From positions 283,236,284 through 283,300,283 of the forward strand of contig CM060900.1 of NCBI GenBank assembly GCA_030762935.1: a DNA stretch of 64,000 nt, given 5' to 3'. Within the stretch, counting starts at the first letter, position 1. Every line of letters begins with the position of its first letter. The notes under the pieces are model-generated. The model searched no databases. It was given only the letters and a program-made list of their open reading frames with translations, and was not told the DNA's origin. The position numbers and the translations under genes are program-made. The DNA comes from Hymenopus coronatus. Its lineage: Eukaryota > Arthropoda > Insecta > Mantodea > Hymenopodidae. Shown piece after piece: positions 20,463 through 32,119 of the stretch.

Positions 20463-21218
20463 CGGGGAACAAGGCCCTCTTAGTGCATTGGTAGAAGATG
20501 GATATGTGAAGTTTGAGAGCTCTGGTTCTAAACGTGTGTATAGCATCTAATTTTTCAAATTCAAACATCACCTCATCAAATGTCCATATGGTATTACAAT
20601 TTAGCTCTTTTTTTCACCAATTACACTATACTTAAGTGCTTAAAATGAATGTGCAGAGATTCAGATATTAATGCGCAGAAGTGCATGATAAATGATTTAT
20701 TATGGTACAGTTACTATTTGCGAAGGAAACTATTACGCGTTAAGTGACCTTAGCTGGCAATTTCAGACATTTAAATAAAGCTTAGATATGTAGTTCTTAC
20801 ATGACACTTTCTTCTGTACATTTTTAGAAATTTAATAATGGAAACTAAATAACTCAGCGTTTATAATCATGGCGCAGTATTTACGGTTTATCAGACTTAA
20901 TTCAGGGTTTCTTAAGTACGAAACAGTTAAAATGACTAAAACAATCTTTATAAACACAAAATGTGCCATCAAAGTCACGACAAAGCTGAGCGCACACTAA
21001 TGCATTCTGTATAGGCAATATGTAATATATTTACATTATTATCTCTAGTATAAATTAAGAACAAAAGCGACCGAAAAGTGTCGAAACGGAAGAGAAATTC
21101 ACCACCGTGACCAAAACTATGAGTCATGTCCTGAACTACAAATCTGTAAGTCTTCCCCGGCACAGCGTCTTGTTTGTACAATATGCAATATATTTACGTA
21201 ACCGCTAATTGTGTGGTA
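20463..21218. other. AT-rich spacer
   Basis: No gene or repeat family recognised. The 68-codon minus frame at 21181-20975 has no motif. Confidence 0.45.
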
Positions 21219-21219
21219 A

Positions 21220-21461
21220 TTAGAGCCGGTCAAAACAGCATTCAGTCTCGCGCGTTTCTCGCTGCCGTTAACCGTGCCTCTCGCAGCCAGTCGAGGAGCT
21301 GAGCGTGTGGCTGGCAGGAAGAGAGTTGACTTACGAGATTCGCGTTTACTCGCAAAACTCGAGTCTCGCTAATAGCAAGACTGCGGTTAGAGCCGGTCAA
21401 AACAGCTTTCAGTCTCGCTCGTTTCTCGCTGCCGCTAACCGTGCCTCTCGCAGCCAGTCGA
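21220..21461. repeat. Direct repeat: two 75-bp GC-rich units 167 bp apart
   Basis: 21220-21294 and 21387-21461 match at about 72 of 75 positions ('TTAGAGCCGGTCAAAACAGC' ... 'GCCTCTCGCAGCCAGTCGA'). The sequence between them includes an inverted stretch around 'CTCGAGTCTCGCTAATAGC'. It lies directly beside the left end of the THAP/P-like element. It may be the subterminal part of another DNA transposon or a small GC-rich minisatellite. The 108-codon minus frame across it lacks motifs. Confidence 0.8.
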
Positions 21462-21492
21462 TGCAGCGGAACGCACGGTAAAGTTGAGTGTG

Positions 21493-23476
21493 TACGGTAG
21501 GTGTCACGCGCATGTTTCTCTCTCGCACACGCTGGCCGTGACATCATCTGGTGTATATACTCAGCCACGGCGTGCTTACTGCTGTGGTTATTGTTAACAA
21601 ATTAAAAGCTACGGTACTGTGTAAAGATACACATTCGGATTTTCACCATCAAATCTTAAATAACACAGATATCTTGTTCAACTCTAACCATTAGATTTAA
21701 ATTGTTGAAGCTAAAGGAGCAATTGTTTAAAATATTAAATATAAAGACTCACCATATGCGCCTATGTCTCACGCCAGCTAAATGTTGCCACCAGTTGTTT
21801 AGGTACCTTGCGTGAATTCTTCTGTTTGATAACTGCATCCTAACAGAGTTTAAAGCTAGATTAATAAATAACTCAACACATTAGTAGGTATTGCGGACAA
21901 AACAGTAGGTATACAATAAAATATACTACCCAATGTGGTGTTTCCTGCTTCATGTGCATATGCAACTATTTGTTCAGTTGAAGCATACTTTTCTCATTTT
22001 CTTTTTCGCCAAATAAGTGCGTTTGTTTCCGGGTATTTTCCGTTTTTCTGATTTTCTCTTATTCATATTCTTCAGTCTAATAAATGGCAGGACGAACTTT
22101 TTGGCTTTCAGTGCCTATAAGTAACATGAGATTGTGGCGTAAGTCATAGCATTTTTTAGCATAAAATTGATTTTCAGAAACCTCTTTTGTCACTTTCTTA
22201 CCATTATGTAAAACATATCCTTCGTCCAATAAATGGTTTCTGAATAATTTCAACACGTGAAGAATGTCGCAGAAAGTCCGTAAGGGGCGATTTTCAGCTT
22301 CTATTGCAGGATGCGAGATGTGGGATTTCTCTCTTATAATTCCACGGTTAGAGAGTAATTTCCTATTTGCTCCTCCCATATGACAGATTAAGGAATGGAT
22401 TTTGAAACCTGCCTCTCGACCATTTGAACAATGTGTGTTAGTAATTATTTTGTTACTTCTCATCAATATTGTAGTATATCAGTGGTTTCCACTTTCCTGC
22501 TAAGCTGCAGACCGCAACTTGTGTCTCCAGTGTTGTCATATTAAAAATCGGATTTCACTTTCATCTCATTAAAGCTCAGGACAGCATCCTTCTCATACTC
22601 ACTAACAGAAGTTGCTTTCTGTTGTAATAGGTATACATTTAATTTAATGATTCCTGTGGTATGATGAATTGGGCCAAGTATCTTTTGATGGTTATAGAAC
22701 TTGTAGAGGATATTTAAGGCATTCTCTCACAAAATCATATGCCTTCTTACACCTGCATCTTAAAATGATTTCCTTTGAAATGTCATCACAGTCCCAATTT
22801 TTATATTTACCGGTACGTAAAACTTGCTGCTGGCAAAATGAGAACATTTGCTGGAATGCATGTTCGACGCTTCTTAACATACATTTCGGATTGTACTTCT
22901 TGCAATTCATTTTCTAAACCTGTTACTTTCTTCTCTAATCTTAAATTGTGACTTCTAAGTGCTTAAACATCTGATTTAATGCCCTCTGTATTTGTAGGTG
23001 CTGTGTTAAATAACGAGGGAGAGGTAACAGGATTTTCGGAGATATTTACTATATTTATTTCAGAATTGCTGTTTGTTTCTTCTAACACAGCATTCACTAT
23101 TGTTTTGCATCTCTGTTTAGAAGCAGTTTTGTCTTCTTTTCTTAGGTCTGTTAACTTTCTGATACACGTCATTAGACAACTTTAAATTTAGATGCTTTTT
23201 AATCTTTTTAGGAGCAAGTTTGAAGAGTTCCGCTTTTAAATCTCGTTCATAATCTTCTTCGTCAAAATGTATGGAACGAATGCGGGAATTATCTGGAGAG
23301 AAACGATCATCCCTTCTACATAACTGAATCCATCACGTACAACACTCACACGAAGCTTGAACAACCAAAATCTCATAAACACTGTCATTGTAATGAGAGC
23401 AAGGAGCGACCGCTACACCAGCTGACGTCATCAGCACGGAAGTTTACTGCGCATCTAGCTGGTGATCCCTACCGTA
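21493..23476 (-). mobile_element. Decayed P-element/THAP9-like DNA transposon
   Basis: A transposase with a THAP DNA-binding domain and P-type motifs lies in order on the minus strand (see the coding entry). The outer ends resemble each other in inverted orientation: the left starts TACGGTAGGTGTCAC (21493) and the right, reversed, reads TACGGTAGGGATCAC (ending 23476). Weaker inner matches include 'ACATCATCTGGTGTA' against 'ACGTCAGCTGGTGTA'. No convincing 8-bp target duplication is visible. At about 2 kb it is shorter than usual, so it is an internally deleted and mutated copy. Confidence 0.55.
22083..23345 (-). pseudogene. THAP/P-element-type transposase fragments
   Basis: From 23333 to 23220 the minus strand reads 'WIQLCRRDDRFSPDNSRIRS', then 'IHFDEEDYERDLKAELF'. 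This is the C-terminal half of a THAP zinc finger, but the usual 'CSxHF' has R in place of C, so a zinc ligand is lost. 23172-22963 is a low-complexity linker. 22910-22692 holds 'WDCDDISKEIILRC' and 'KKAYDFVRECLKYPL', matching the P/THAP9 motif 'DI..AI.LR..S.KAY.YLR..L.YPLP'. 22466-22083 holds 'FCDILHVLKLFRNHLLDEGY' (usual 'CDVPHLLKLIRNNLLD.GF') and 'GTESQKVRPA'. It would cut and paste the element. Stops and gaps between blocks show it is dead. Confidence 0.7.
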
Positions 23477-23499
23477 TTACTCCATATTCCGTGGCTACA

Positions 23500-24470
23500 A
23501 GGACTAGTCAATGCAGCAGGTGTTTCTGCTCGTGGAAGTGTGTCCACTCCCGAAATGAATGCTGTTGTAATATCAGTAGCAGAGAGGAGCCTTTAAAAAA
23601 ATTGTTTCTGAAACGAAAGCACATTTTCAATTTCCTGGAATAGCCTAAACAGTTAGGAGACGTGTAAAAGGCGCAGGACTGTATGTACTAAAGGCAACTG
23701 TCCAAAGGGGTTGCGTTACGATGCAAAATACTGCCTTCACAATTTCATTGTGAAATCGTATCTTGTTGAGGCTGGATTTCAAGGGACGGTCTAGGTGTGT
23801 TGTGGCCGCTTGACGATACTCTGGATTACATTACACGAGATTATTTTGATTCCCTCTGAGGGGGTGAGACTTCTTGATGGAATTATTGAATCACCCAGAG
23901 CGTGTCTAAAGGTTTCAAATTAGTTCTCAGAGAGGCAGGAGATCAGAATGGTAGACTAGCCTTCCTGTTTATCATATTTTTCCTCAGTGAATATGTGTAG
24001 GCTTAGATAAATAAGGGAGCTGTGCTCGAATTTCCCTCCAGATGCGCGAAGGACAAAATTGGAGAAAAGGACAAATTAGTCACAAATTGAAGAAATCTGG
24101 TCTTTGTAGCTTCTGTGCCATGTTACTGCAGAGATGTAATTTTATCTATGTGCCGAAGATTGAGTGCAGTTATACGTAACGAGGGTATTTAATGTGTTTA
24201 TTTTCTACGAGTTTGTTTTAGAAGATAATATATTTGCACTTATTTATGCAGTCGTTTAAAACGAGTGCTTTAGTAGAATTAGATTTCTGTGTTCTTAGGT
24301 ATGCTGAAGTTATATTAATGCAGCATTATACTCTACACATGCAGTCATAAAATTGACATCAATTAGTGCAAGATTTGAACCTAAAGGTTTATGAGTGTAA
24401 TGCCTTCTTAGCCTCTCGGTAACCGTAACGCTATTCAGTGTTTTGTTTTCAGTAACCTATAAGTTGACCA
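23500..24470. other. Spacer without recognised genes
   Basis: No domain-bearing frame. The region around 23560-23900 is slightly GC-richer and may be an unassigned transposon remnant, but I could not identify ends. Confidence 0.4.
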
Positions 24471-24482
24471 TTACGCTCCCAG

Positions 24483-25330
24483 ACACAGGCCATTCTACAG
24501 TTCCGACATATTTCACCGTAAATATATGTCTTGAAACTTTATAAATAATAAAAGCATTTTTTGAAAACGGCCCGCCTATCTGTGTGTGCCAGTGGCAGCA
24601 TAAGTCAAAAAACAAAACTTCTTTAAATATTCAATTTGGTATTTAGTCAGCATTTTCCAAGTGTGTGACAGGAAGATTTTTTGAAAAGTCCTCTGCCACA
24701 AACGACCCTGTATATAGAAAAAAATTTAAAATTCTGATTTTCGAAAAAATGGCTCTCAACGGTTTTTTTTAAATGCCACCCACTTATGATATTTTAATGA
24801 TAAAAGAAATGCATTTCTTGAACTTTCTGGGAATATCCTCAGAAGACCACTTCATTCTGGATGACTTTTGTAAAGCTGGTAAACCGTAAGACATAGACAA
24901 AACCTTCCAACAGAGAATGTAGATCTCATTAAAACACAGTTCATGGCATATAGCACTTTTTTGTAGAGTAACCATTTCTGAGATATCCCCCGTTAGTAGT
25001 TTCAATTTTAGAATATTTAAACTTTTCTCAAGCTGGAAGGCGTCATTTGTTTCATATCTCTTTTGTGTTACCTCTTGGCCATGCAAGGAGAACCGAATTT
25101 CAATGTCAACCACATATGGCCTAGCTCATTATCCATTTTCCTTCTACAGAAACAAGTAATAAGACCATTTATGCTTATATTTCTCTCGATTAGCATGATG
25201 CAGCTAAAAACAAGACAATATTTTGTAAGAAAATGGTTTGCTTGCAGAATAGATGGAGAAACATGCGAATGGAACACATCAGATTTTCAAATTACAAAGT
25301 ATATAGACTGCCTTGTAAACTGCAGTAGCG
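24483..25330 (+). repeat. DR1 dispersed repeat, plus-strand copy
   Basis: Contains the family blocks in order: 'CGACATATTTCACCGTAAAT', 'AATTTGGTATTTAGTCAGCA', 'CTTGAACTTTCTGGGAATA', 'GACTTTTGTAAAGCTGGTAA' next to 'CCGTAAGACATAGACAAAA', 'CTCTCGATTAGCATGATGCA' and the right end 'GCGAATGGAACACATCAGAT'. The terminal palindrome seen in other copies is missing at its left end. Frames of 69-109 codons across it are not considered genes: their sequence follows the repeat, and other copies do not keep them open. Confidence 0.75.
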
Positions 25331-26020
25331 AATCACTTGCATGAAGCAAAACTGTTGATGTTGCACCTGACTCTCTATTCACTCCAAACTCACTACTTGC
25401 ACTCTATATACTATTACAGACCTGCACAATTACTCACTGGGTGACTGACGCACGGAATGCTGTTGTTTACAGTAACTGCTAAATTTAAAAAACCTTCGGG
25501 TGAAATTTTGATTTTGATTTTGCTTTCAATGAAAGCATTGTTTCTTTTCTGGGATTAAAATAATTATTGAACAACGTACCTATTACTTAGCACTTTGTAT
25601 CACTTATTTGCTAGTTTTTGCAGGGGAGAGGTCACACCGACAGACTCACTTATGAACAAATAGGCAACTTTAAACTAGCAATGGAACTGAAATACATGAA
25701 ATTCAGAGCCTTTTAAAACCAGCTGTGGAAAACATCATGCAGCCTACAGCTTAGCATGCATCAACATAACATAAGTACGACAGTTGATTTTCCAAAACTG
25801 TTGGAAATGCACCATCCTCTAGTTTAGTTGGAACTGTAATGCAAGAACCATCAGCAGGAGGAAATTTATCTCTCTTATCACAAAGTCTTAAAAACAAAAT
25901 GATGTACACACATAGCCAAGTCCTTCGAAGGCGTAACAAAGTGTTCACGTATTATTCATATTATGCATTTTCTGTCATTTGGAAATGTGAATATCGGTAT
26001 TAATTAGTTTAATTGTTTTT
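25331..26020. other. AT-rich spacer
   Basis: Nothing recognised. The 65-codon minus frame at 25948-25751 has no motif. Confidence 0.45.
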
Positions 26021-26024
26021 TTTC

Positions 26025-26460
26025 TACCAGACATGTGTAAGACGGAAGTTGGATAGGTAGAATCAGACTGAAAAACTCAATGCCATAGCTGGGATTCAAC
26101 CACGGATCTGCCGGTCTCTAGGCGGTTGTTCTTTCACTGAGCTACCATAGCAACATACCGGCATAGCATTGATTTTCTCATTTGGTTATACTATGAATCC
26201 TGGGACTTAAAAGTACTTAAACCATTGTAAGTCGTCATTGGGGTTGTCATCTCAAAATAATTTGAGATCACCTTGTGGTTTACGGAGAAACATGCGAGTC
26301 AATTGAGAAATACAATACTATTCCGGCATGTTGCCATGGTAGCTCAATGGAAGAGCAACCAGCTAGATACCGGGAGATTCGTGGTTAAAATCCCGGCTAT
26401 GACATTTACATTTTTAGTCTGACTCTACCTTCTATCGGTACTAATAAAATTGTCCCTCTT
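26025..26460. repeat. Fold-back element with tRNA-like arms
   Basis: The left arm (26025-26168) and right arm (26318-26460) are inverted, imperfect copies. Each holds a tRNA-like sequence: on the plus strand at 26337, 'GGTAGCTCAATGGAAGAGC' then 'GATTCGTGGTTAAAATCCCG', and on the minus strand in the left arm, 'GGTAGCTCAGTGAAAGAAC' then 'GGTTGAATCCC'. Both arms end in 'AGTCAGACT'/'AGTCTGACT' and 'TCTACCT'. The 150-base centre is unrelated. It could be two SINEs head to head or a true fold-back unit. A relative is at 1.07-1.28 kb. Confidence 0.65.
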
Positions 26461-28118
26461 TATTATAGTTTGATATACACCCAGGAACAGAACAGTTGGA
26501 ACACAAATCAATGTTTTGGCTAAGCATATCTAACAGCATTGACTTTCTGACAGTAACAGTCCCCTACTGTAACAATTTCTTCTTTCATCTCCTCCGTGAC
26601 CGATAAGAGTGAGGTTATTGGGTGAAGTACGATTTTTCAATTTTTCACTATATGAAAATATACCTAGTCGTAAACATTAGTAGCACGTGGAAAGCACATG
26701 GCATATTAAATACACAATAGGCATTATTGCCATCTCCTACAGTGCACAAAAATATTTCCAAACACATTGTTTCGCTAATGTGAATCCAAGCCTATACCGG
26801 AGTTACTAAACAAAGTAAATCGCAGGCATCGAAGATAACATGGCAGCCAGCATGTGTAAACACCTAAGGAGCCTTCAACAACCACATTTTACTCAATCTC
26901 GGGTCCCAGTGTCAGGTCTGTTGGTTCTAGAAGGTTCTGAACCTGGATTCCAAACCACCGCCAGTAAGTGGTCTTAATCAAAACCACCATTTTTCCAAAG
27001 CCTACAAAACACCGATTACTTCGTAGAAATATAGGTAAACATGAACTTAGGGAAACAGAAACGTTTTTATAGCAATTTTGGTAAAACAAGTTTAGACTTT
27101 TTTATTTTTGGCCCAAAAACTGCACCATGCTTTATAGTACGTATTTGCAATGCATAATTCCCTTAGAGTGGATGGAACACTTGTTTTGGACGGCGTTTTT
27201 AAAGCGTTACGCTGCTTAGATAACCCTCTTTGTCAAGTTTTAAAAACCATTTTTCTCAGGTTGATTGTCTTTGTTTAACCAGAGTCAAATTCTATTTTCT
27301 CCTATGAAGTACAACTAGAGGTTTGAAATTTTCCCCAAAGCACTGCCGAATGCGTAATAATAAAATACCTTATTTGAATTTTGTTATTGGTCATAGATTG
27401 GTTTTTAAAAATTAATTAGTATAATCATGTGTGGATTTTTTCGCTCTTGATAAAATTATTAAAAAAAAGAAGGAAAGAAAAAAAAAGGCATCCCTTATAG
27501 GAAACTTTTAACCAGATAATCTGTTAAAATAGTATTAAGGAATGCAATTTTAAAACAAATGGTACATGTAGATAAATATACGTAGGAGAACTTAGATTCT
27601 AATTTTAGCTAATTAAATCGAATAAGTGAATTAGTACGTCCAGACTTAATACATTTTTAATTAAACTTAGTGTAAACAATTTTTTTTTTGAAAGTAATGT
27701 CTGTACAAAAGTTACATTTTTAGCTCTTATACTTTCACAACATTTGTGTCCCCTTAAACTTTATTTAAGGTGTTATAACTTGGAATTGGGCACATAACAT
27801 GAGAAAATATAAAAGCTAAGCTACAGAGAAAATATTTAATACATTTCAGCACTTTTATTTTTTGTATGTGTGAAACGGAGAAAAGGCGCGTAAAGGTATT
27901 GAATTGACGCCACGCAAGGACGACAAGTCGCCAAATATGCGTATTAACAGTATAAATAATTTAATAAATACACAACATGTGAATACACAGAACATATCTG
28001 AAAATGTAAATTAATTTTGCATGAATACAAAATATTGAAAATACTTACGAAAATTTAAAAGCATTTTATTTAAATATGTTGATATTATTTCGATATGCAA
28101 AAGAGCGTAATTTGTGAT
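26461..28118. other. AT-rich region without recognised genes
   Basis: About 1.66 kb. The 66-codon frame at 27089-26889 (minus) has no motif. A-rich runs occur near 27460-27490. Confidence 0.5.
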
Positions 28119-28120
28119 AT

Positions 28121-28383
28121 TGATAAGTTTTTTAGTTTAACGTCCTTTAACCTGGTTGGTCATGTCGGACGATGAATGAAATTGGTGAAATGTTGTTCAA
28201 ATGACCTCGGGGTCTACGGAGCTTAAAGTTACTTGACATTCGTCTTCTCAGGATAAGGGAACCCTCCCCCCTCAAATACCTTCTCCGGGTAACTCACCCT
28301 AAGCGAGATTCGAACTCACGACCTTTTGAATGCGAGGCAGACACGCTACCACCACACTACCCAGGCGGGCTTACTGATAAGTT
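28121..28383 (-). repeat. SINE family A, complete copy with 9-bp target duplication
   Basis: Read on the minus strand: head 'AAGCCCGCCTGGGTAGTGTG', A-box-like 'GGTAGCGTGTCTGCCTCGC', B box 'GTGAGTTCGAATCTCGC', body 'CCTTATCCTGAGAAGACG', 'CTCCGTAGACCCCGAGGTCA', and a T-rich end on the plus strand. TGATAAGTT flanks both sides (28121-28129 and 28375-28383). Confidence 0.85.
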
Positions 28384-28485
28384 GATAACATAGAGAGGGA
28401 AACGTCTTGGCGTGGTTAACCTGTCCGTTACCTCTGTGCTCTACACAAAGCATTTTAAGACGCGTTGTAACGTTAAAAAAGCTGA

Positions 28486-29370
28486 TGTGTTCCATTCACA
28501 AGACTTTCTCTGCGCTCTGCAACAAATTATTGTTAAAAATCGTATGCTTCTTTTCACTTCATGCTAATCGAGAACAAAAACAAAACAAAACAAAAAAAAA
28601 ACAAAAACAAATAGTCTTATTACTTGCTTCCATATAATAAGGGAATGTCATAGGCTAAAGTGATAGTCAAAAGCTGGTTGCTATGTGACTGAAGTTCCTT
28701 TGTTTGTACAGACAGGAATTAAATTCCCATACGAGAAAAGTATAAGTATTCTAAAGCTGAAACCAATAACAAGCAACATCTAAAAAACGACCAACTCCCC
28801 GAAAAAAATGTAACATAAATTTTGTGTTTTAACGAGCTCTGCATTGTCTGTAGTCAGTTTTTATCTACCTCTTACGTTTTATCAGTTATGCCAAATTCCG
28901 TAAAATGTATCCAGAATAATGTAGCCTTCAGAGGCTGTTGCCAGAAAATTCAAGGTACACATTTTATTTGTTAGGTAAATATCTTTAATATACGACACTT
29001 CAATCAAAATCGCTAGAGCCGTTTTTGAGAAAATCAAAATTTTCGAAGTTTTTTCCATGTAAATGGTAGTTGGGGGCAGGGGATTTTCTTGAAAATCTTG
29101 GTGTCCCATCCTTGGAAGATACTGAACCTTAAATACCAAAGTTGGTATTTAGCGGAGTATTTGTTTTTGAGCTATGCTGCCCCCCCCCCACACACGCGCG
29201 CACACACACACACACACAGACATTTTTCTAAAAATACTTTTTTTTTTAATACAGGTGTCTCAAAACATATATTTGCGGTGAAATCTCGGTATTGAATTTT
29301 GGGTGCATTACAATACCTTCTCTATACACTAAGTACATAGTACACGTAGAGAAAATAAAAACACATCGGA
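28486..29370 (-). repeat. DR1 dispersed repeat, nearly complete minus-strand copy
   Basis: Carries the whole block order in reverse: 'GTGTTCCATTCACAAGACTT', 'CATGCTAATCGAGAACAAAA', 'CTACCTCTTACGTTTTATCA', 'CCAGAAAATTCAAGGTACAC', 'CCATCCTTGGAAGATACTGA', 'AATACCAAAGTTGGTATTTA', a C/CA-rich microsatellite (29180-29220), 'CGGTGAAATCTCGGTATTGA' and the terminal palindrome at 29318-29353. It is one of the best copies for defining the unit (about 880 bases). Confidence 0.8.
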
Positions 29371-29900
29371 GCTATCAGTTTCGATGCATATAATTAGTAG
29401 CTACAATCAGTGAATATGTTTTATTACTTATTCAAACAGTAATACTTAGCAATTACTATCTCCAAGACCGCGACCTGAAATCGGTGCTGTTCACCGCTGA
29501 ACGCTGTAGCACAGTACCAAGCCTCACACAAAATACAATTAAAATCGCACAGCACAGATGTTTGAATAGATAGAGAAAGAGGGAGATGACATTCAAACTT
29601 TATTTAGGGAAGTCGGAGGTAATAAACGCAACTGGCTAAGTGTAAACAGTGAACAATTGTTGATGGGTAATACCTTCGAAATCAAAACCTCTGGGGCCTA
29701 AAGTATTAAAGATACAATGTTCCTGCAGAAATCAATAAAATAATCAGTTCACAGACCCCATAATGCTAAGTGACATTCTCTTTAATTTCTGTTTCCTGAA
29801 CTGGACATTTCTTTTGGTTCACGATCACTGCGTTGTCCTTAATTTTGTTTTGTTCTTTTACTCACAAATTCACCTACGTACTTAAGATGTTGTCATAATT
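29371..29900. other. Spacer without recognised genes
   Basis: No motif-bearing frame or repeat recognised. Confidence 0.45.
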
Positions 29901-29904
29901 AATT

Positions 29905-30235
29905 TAAAGGATCGAATTCTGGCAGAGGGATTAAACCGTTCGCCTCCCACCTAAGCGGCCCCGGTGCAACCCCAGGATACCGCGTGTGGGATTTGTGGTG
30001 GCCAAGGCGGCGTTTCGGACGTTTTTCTCCGCCATTCCTTCAACGAATTGTACCATCGTCACCTTTCCTATCATCCATTTCCCATATATTTCGTTTCATT
30101 CTCACGTTCATACCAGGCATTGGGTTGATCCTCCATTCCTGCATACTCGTCTGACCCAGAGTTCGTCTGTTCCTCCAAAAGGCGTCTGGGCACAGGCTAA
30201 GAAGAGCAAGTCCACCGAATATGGAGGGTAAGCAG
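29905..30235 (+). repeat. SINE family F (tRNA-derived)
   Basis: 'GGCAGAGGGATTAAACCGTT' resembles an A-box region, followed at tRNA spacing by 'CCCCGGTGCAACCCCAGG' (B-box-like). The body is GC-richer than its surroundings and ends near 'GAATATGGAGGGTAAGC'. I find only one copy in the window. Confidence 0.55.
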
Positions 30236-31155
30236 TTGAAGAATAATTCTTGCTACAAAGTACATCAATATGTCTATTTTAATAGCATCGTCTTAAACAA
30301 TACTGTTTATAAGCAATTAGTCAGTTAGTCTATACCAAACTCAGAACTTCCTCCAAGAAACGTGCATCATTTCTTTGTAACAATCTGGAAGCTAAATATT
30401 ACACTCTGCAGGCTGCAATAAATGATTCATATGAATAACGTGTGGTATGCTTTGCTCTATAACTGCATTAAGAGGATTTGTCGATGATGAGCTAACACTT
30501 TACAGCAGGGACAAACCAAAAGCATAACGGAATCCCGCTAAGCTATTGAAGTAACGCCAAATTATAACACAACACTTTCAATGCACCGTTGATGAGTTTG
30601 TTTCCTATATCAAAATCCGCTACCTTATGAGTTAAAGCATCGAAACATGTTTTACCCCTGGCAAAGAGTGCGAACCGCTCACTGCTGATCTGCAAGACGG
30701 GAAAGCGAAGGTACTCCTCGCCAGTTCTCCACTGACAGATCTTAAATTGAAATAGCCCCGTTGAGGCTGCAACTCTTTTAACGCACAAGTCAAATACGGG
30801 ATAGTTGAGCCATTTGGTATTGAAGTTAATAAAACTTATATGGAGTGTGTATTGAAGTTAAAAAGAGAAAAAATTTAGTCCATGAAAAATGCTTATGCAG
30901 TACACTCTCGTGGGTTTCTGTACCCACTGTAGTTTGCATAGCTTCTACAAACTGTTCATATAAAATCAAATAAATATATATCTCTACTTCTTGTTCATCT
31001 AAACGACATTTCATTATACGGTTATACATTTTGTCTAAATATAAGGAGAATACGTGGACGAAAGGGACACAATTATAAAAAGCGGACTACTAAGTGATGG
31101 TTGGGAAAATGTATGCCCTTTGCATGTCCAGAAGAACAAAACGAACAGCAATGCC
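30236..31155. other. AT-rich region without recognised genes
   Basis: 81- and 67-codon minus frames (30788-30543 and 31029-30826) show no known motif. The first has a moderate codon bias but no homology I recognise. Confidence 0.4.
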
Positions 31156-31159
31156 AATT

Positions 31160-31290
31160 ATAAAATTCTTATCTGTTACATTCACATGCCTTTCTGTACC
31201 CCCTGCTTTCTTCTTGTGTATTCGTCTTGCAAAATATTCTTAGGGAAACTTATTTTTCTCTCTATTTCATGTTAATCAAGACAAACCTTT
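31160..31290 (-). repeat. DR1 fragment
   Basis: Matches only the part of DR1 next to its 'GTTACATTCACATGCC' end: 'CTTGCAAAATATTCTTAG' and 'TTTCATGTTAATCAAGACA'. The remainder of the unit is absent. Confidence 0.5.
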
Positions 31291-31439
31291 GTAGAAATAG
31301 CTTCATTACACATCTTGTTGTAGCTACAAGGTGGATAGAGGAAACTGAATCAACATTCTAATTTTTTTAATGCGTGTCGCTAAAATTTGTCATTAAATAT
31401 TCATGCTTTCCCTGTAGCATTGCAAGAAATAACTGAGTA

Positions 31440-31790
31440 GTTACTAGACCCCTGCAAAGCACGCTCTTATCTTAGGTTCATGTTTGTCAAGTGTGGCGCT
31501 ATGCGGAGTTTTGTTTCTGAGAGGCGAGACATGCTACGTTCTTCGATCCTGTCTTCTGTTTACTATCTCTCCCTTGACAATAATTCAGCTACAGGTAGAA
31601 GTTCTGCACGGCTGTCGGATAAAAAGGGTAAGAAAGATGACGCTCTGCCGCGTACAATTTTGTGCTTAACGCCCTTTATTGTCACTATATACGGAAAAAT
31701 AAATACAAAGTATATATGCCACGCTATACATTTCATTACTGGTCATACTAAAGATGTATTTTAAATAAATCACGCATAAATTAATGAAAA
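31440..31790. repeat. Dispersed repeat DR2, copy 1
   Basis: Weakly but collinearly similar to 46395-46825: 'GGTTCATGTTTGTCAAGTG' against 'GGTTTATGTTTGTCATGTG', 'TTCAGCTACAGGTAGAA' against 'CTCAGTCACAGGTAGAA', and 'CTTTATTGTCACTATATACG' against 'CTTTATTGTTCTTACATACG'. It may be an old non-autonomous element. The 94-codon frame here is not preserved in the other copy. Confidence 0.5.
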
Positions 31791-31987
31791 TATATTTATG
31801 AAAAATAAAAGTTAGTTATGAATCCTAAAAAATGACTGTGCATTTTATCAAGTCACTAAAATACATAAGCATGAATACACATCTGAAAATTAGTTTTAGA
31901 AGCTCCCTCCTTATCCGGTGTCATATCCAAAGGGAGATACGTAGAGTGGAGACGCTATCTTCAATGGGAACGAAGTATAATATATTT

Positions 31988-32028
31988 ACGGAGCGCCATA
32001 ATGTTATTAACTAATACAAAATAAATGT

Positions 32029-32075
<47 letters not shown>

Positions 32076-32116
32076 ACTCAACATTTGTATTAGTTCATAA
32101 CATTATGACGCTCCGT
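31988..32116. repeat. Inverted repeat around a TA microsatellite
   Basis: The 33-base arms at 31988-32020 and 32084-32116 match at about 31 of 33 positions when inverted ('ACGGAGCGCCATAATGTTAT' against 'ACGGAGCGTCATAATGTTAT'). They flank about nineteen TA units (32034-32072). The structure would form a strong hairpin or cruciform. It resembles a small MITE. Confidence 0.85.
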
Positions 32117-32119
32117 AAT

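Noticed and set aside
24483..25330. Idea that DR1 is a decayed protein gene family or an integrated virus
   Set aside because: No frame, codon-position bias or protein motif is shared between copies. A simple-repeat linker and a terminal palindrome fit a non-coding mobile repeat better.
24784..25344. Overlapping 93- and 109-codon frames on both strands
   Set aside because: They lie wholly inside a DR1 copy. The aligned regions at 28.7, 33.5 and 42.2 kb have stops and indels in the same place.
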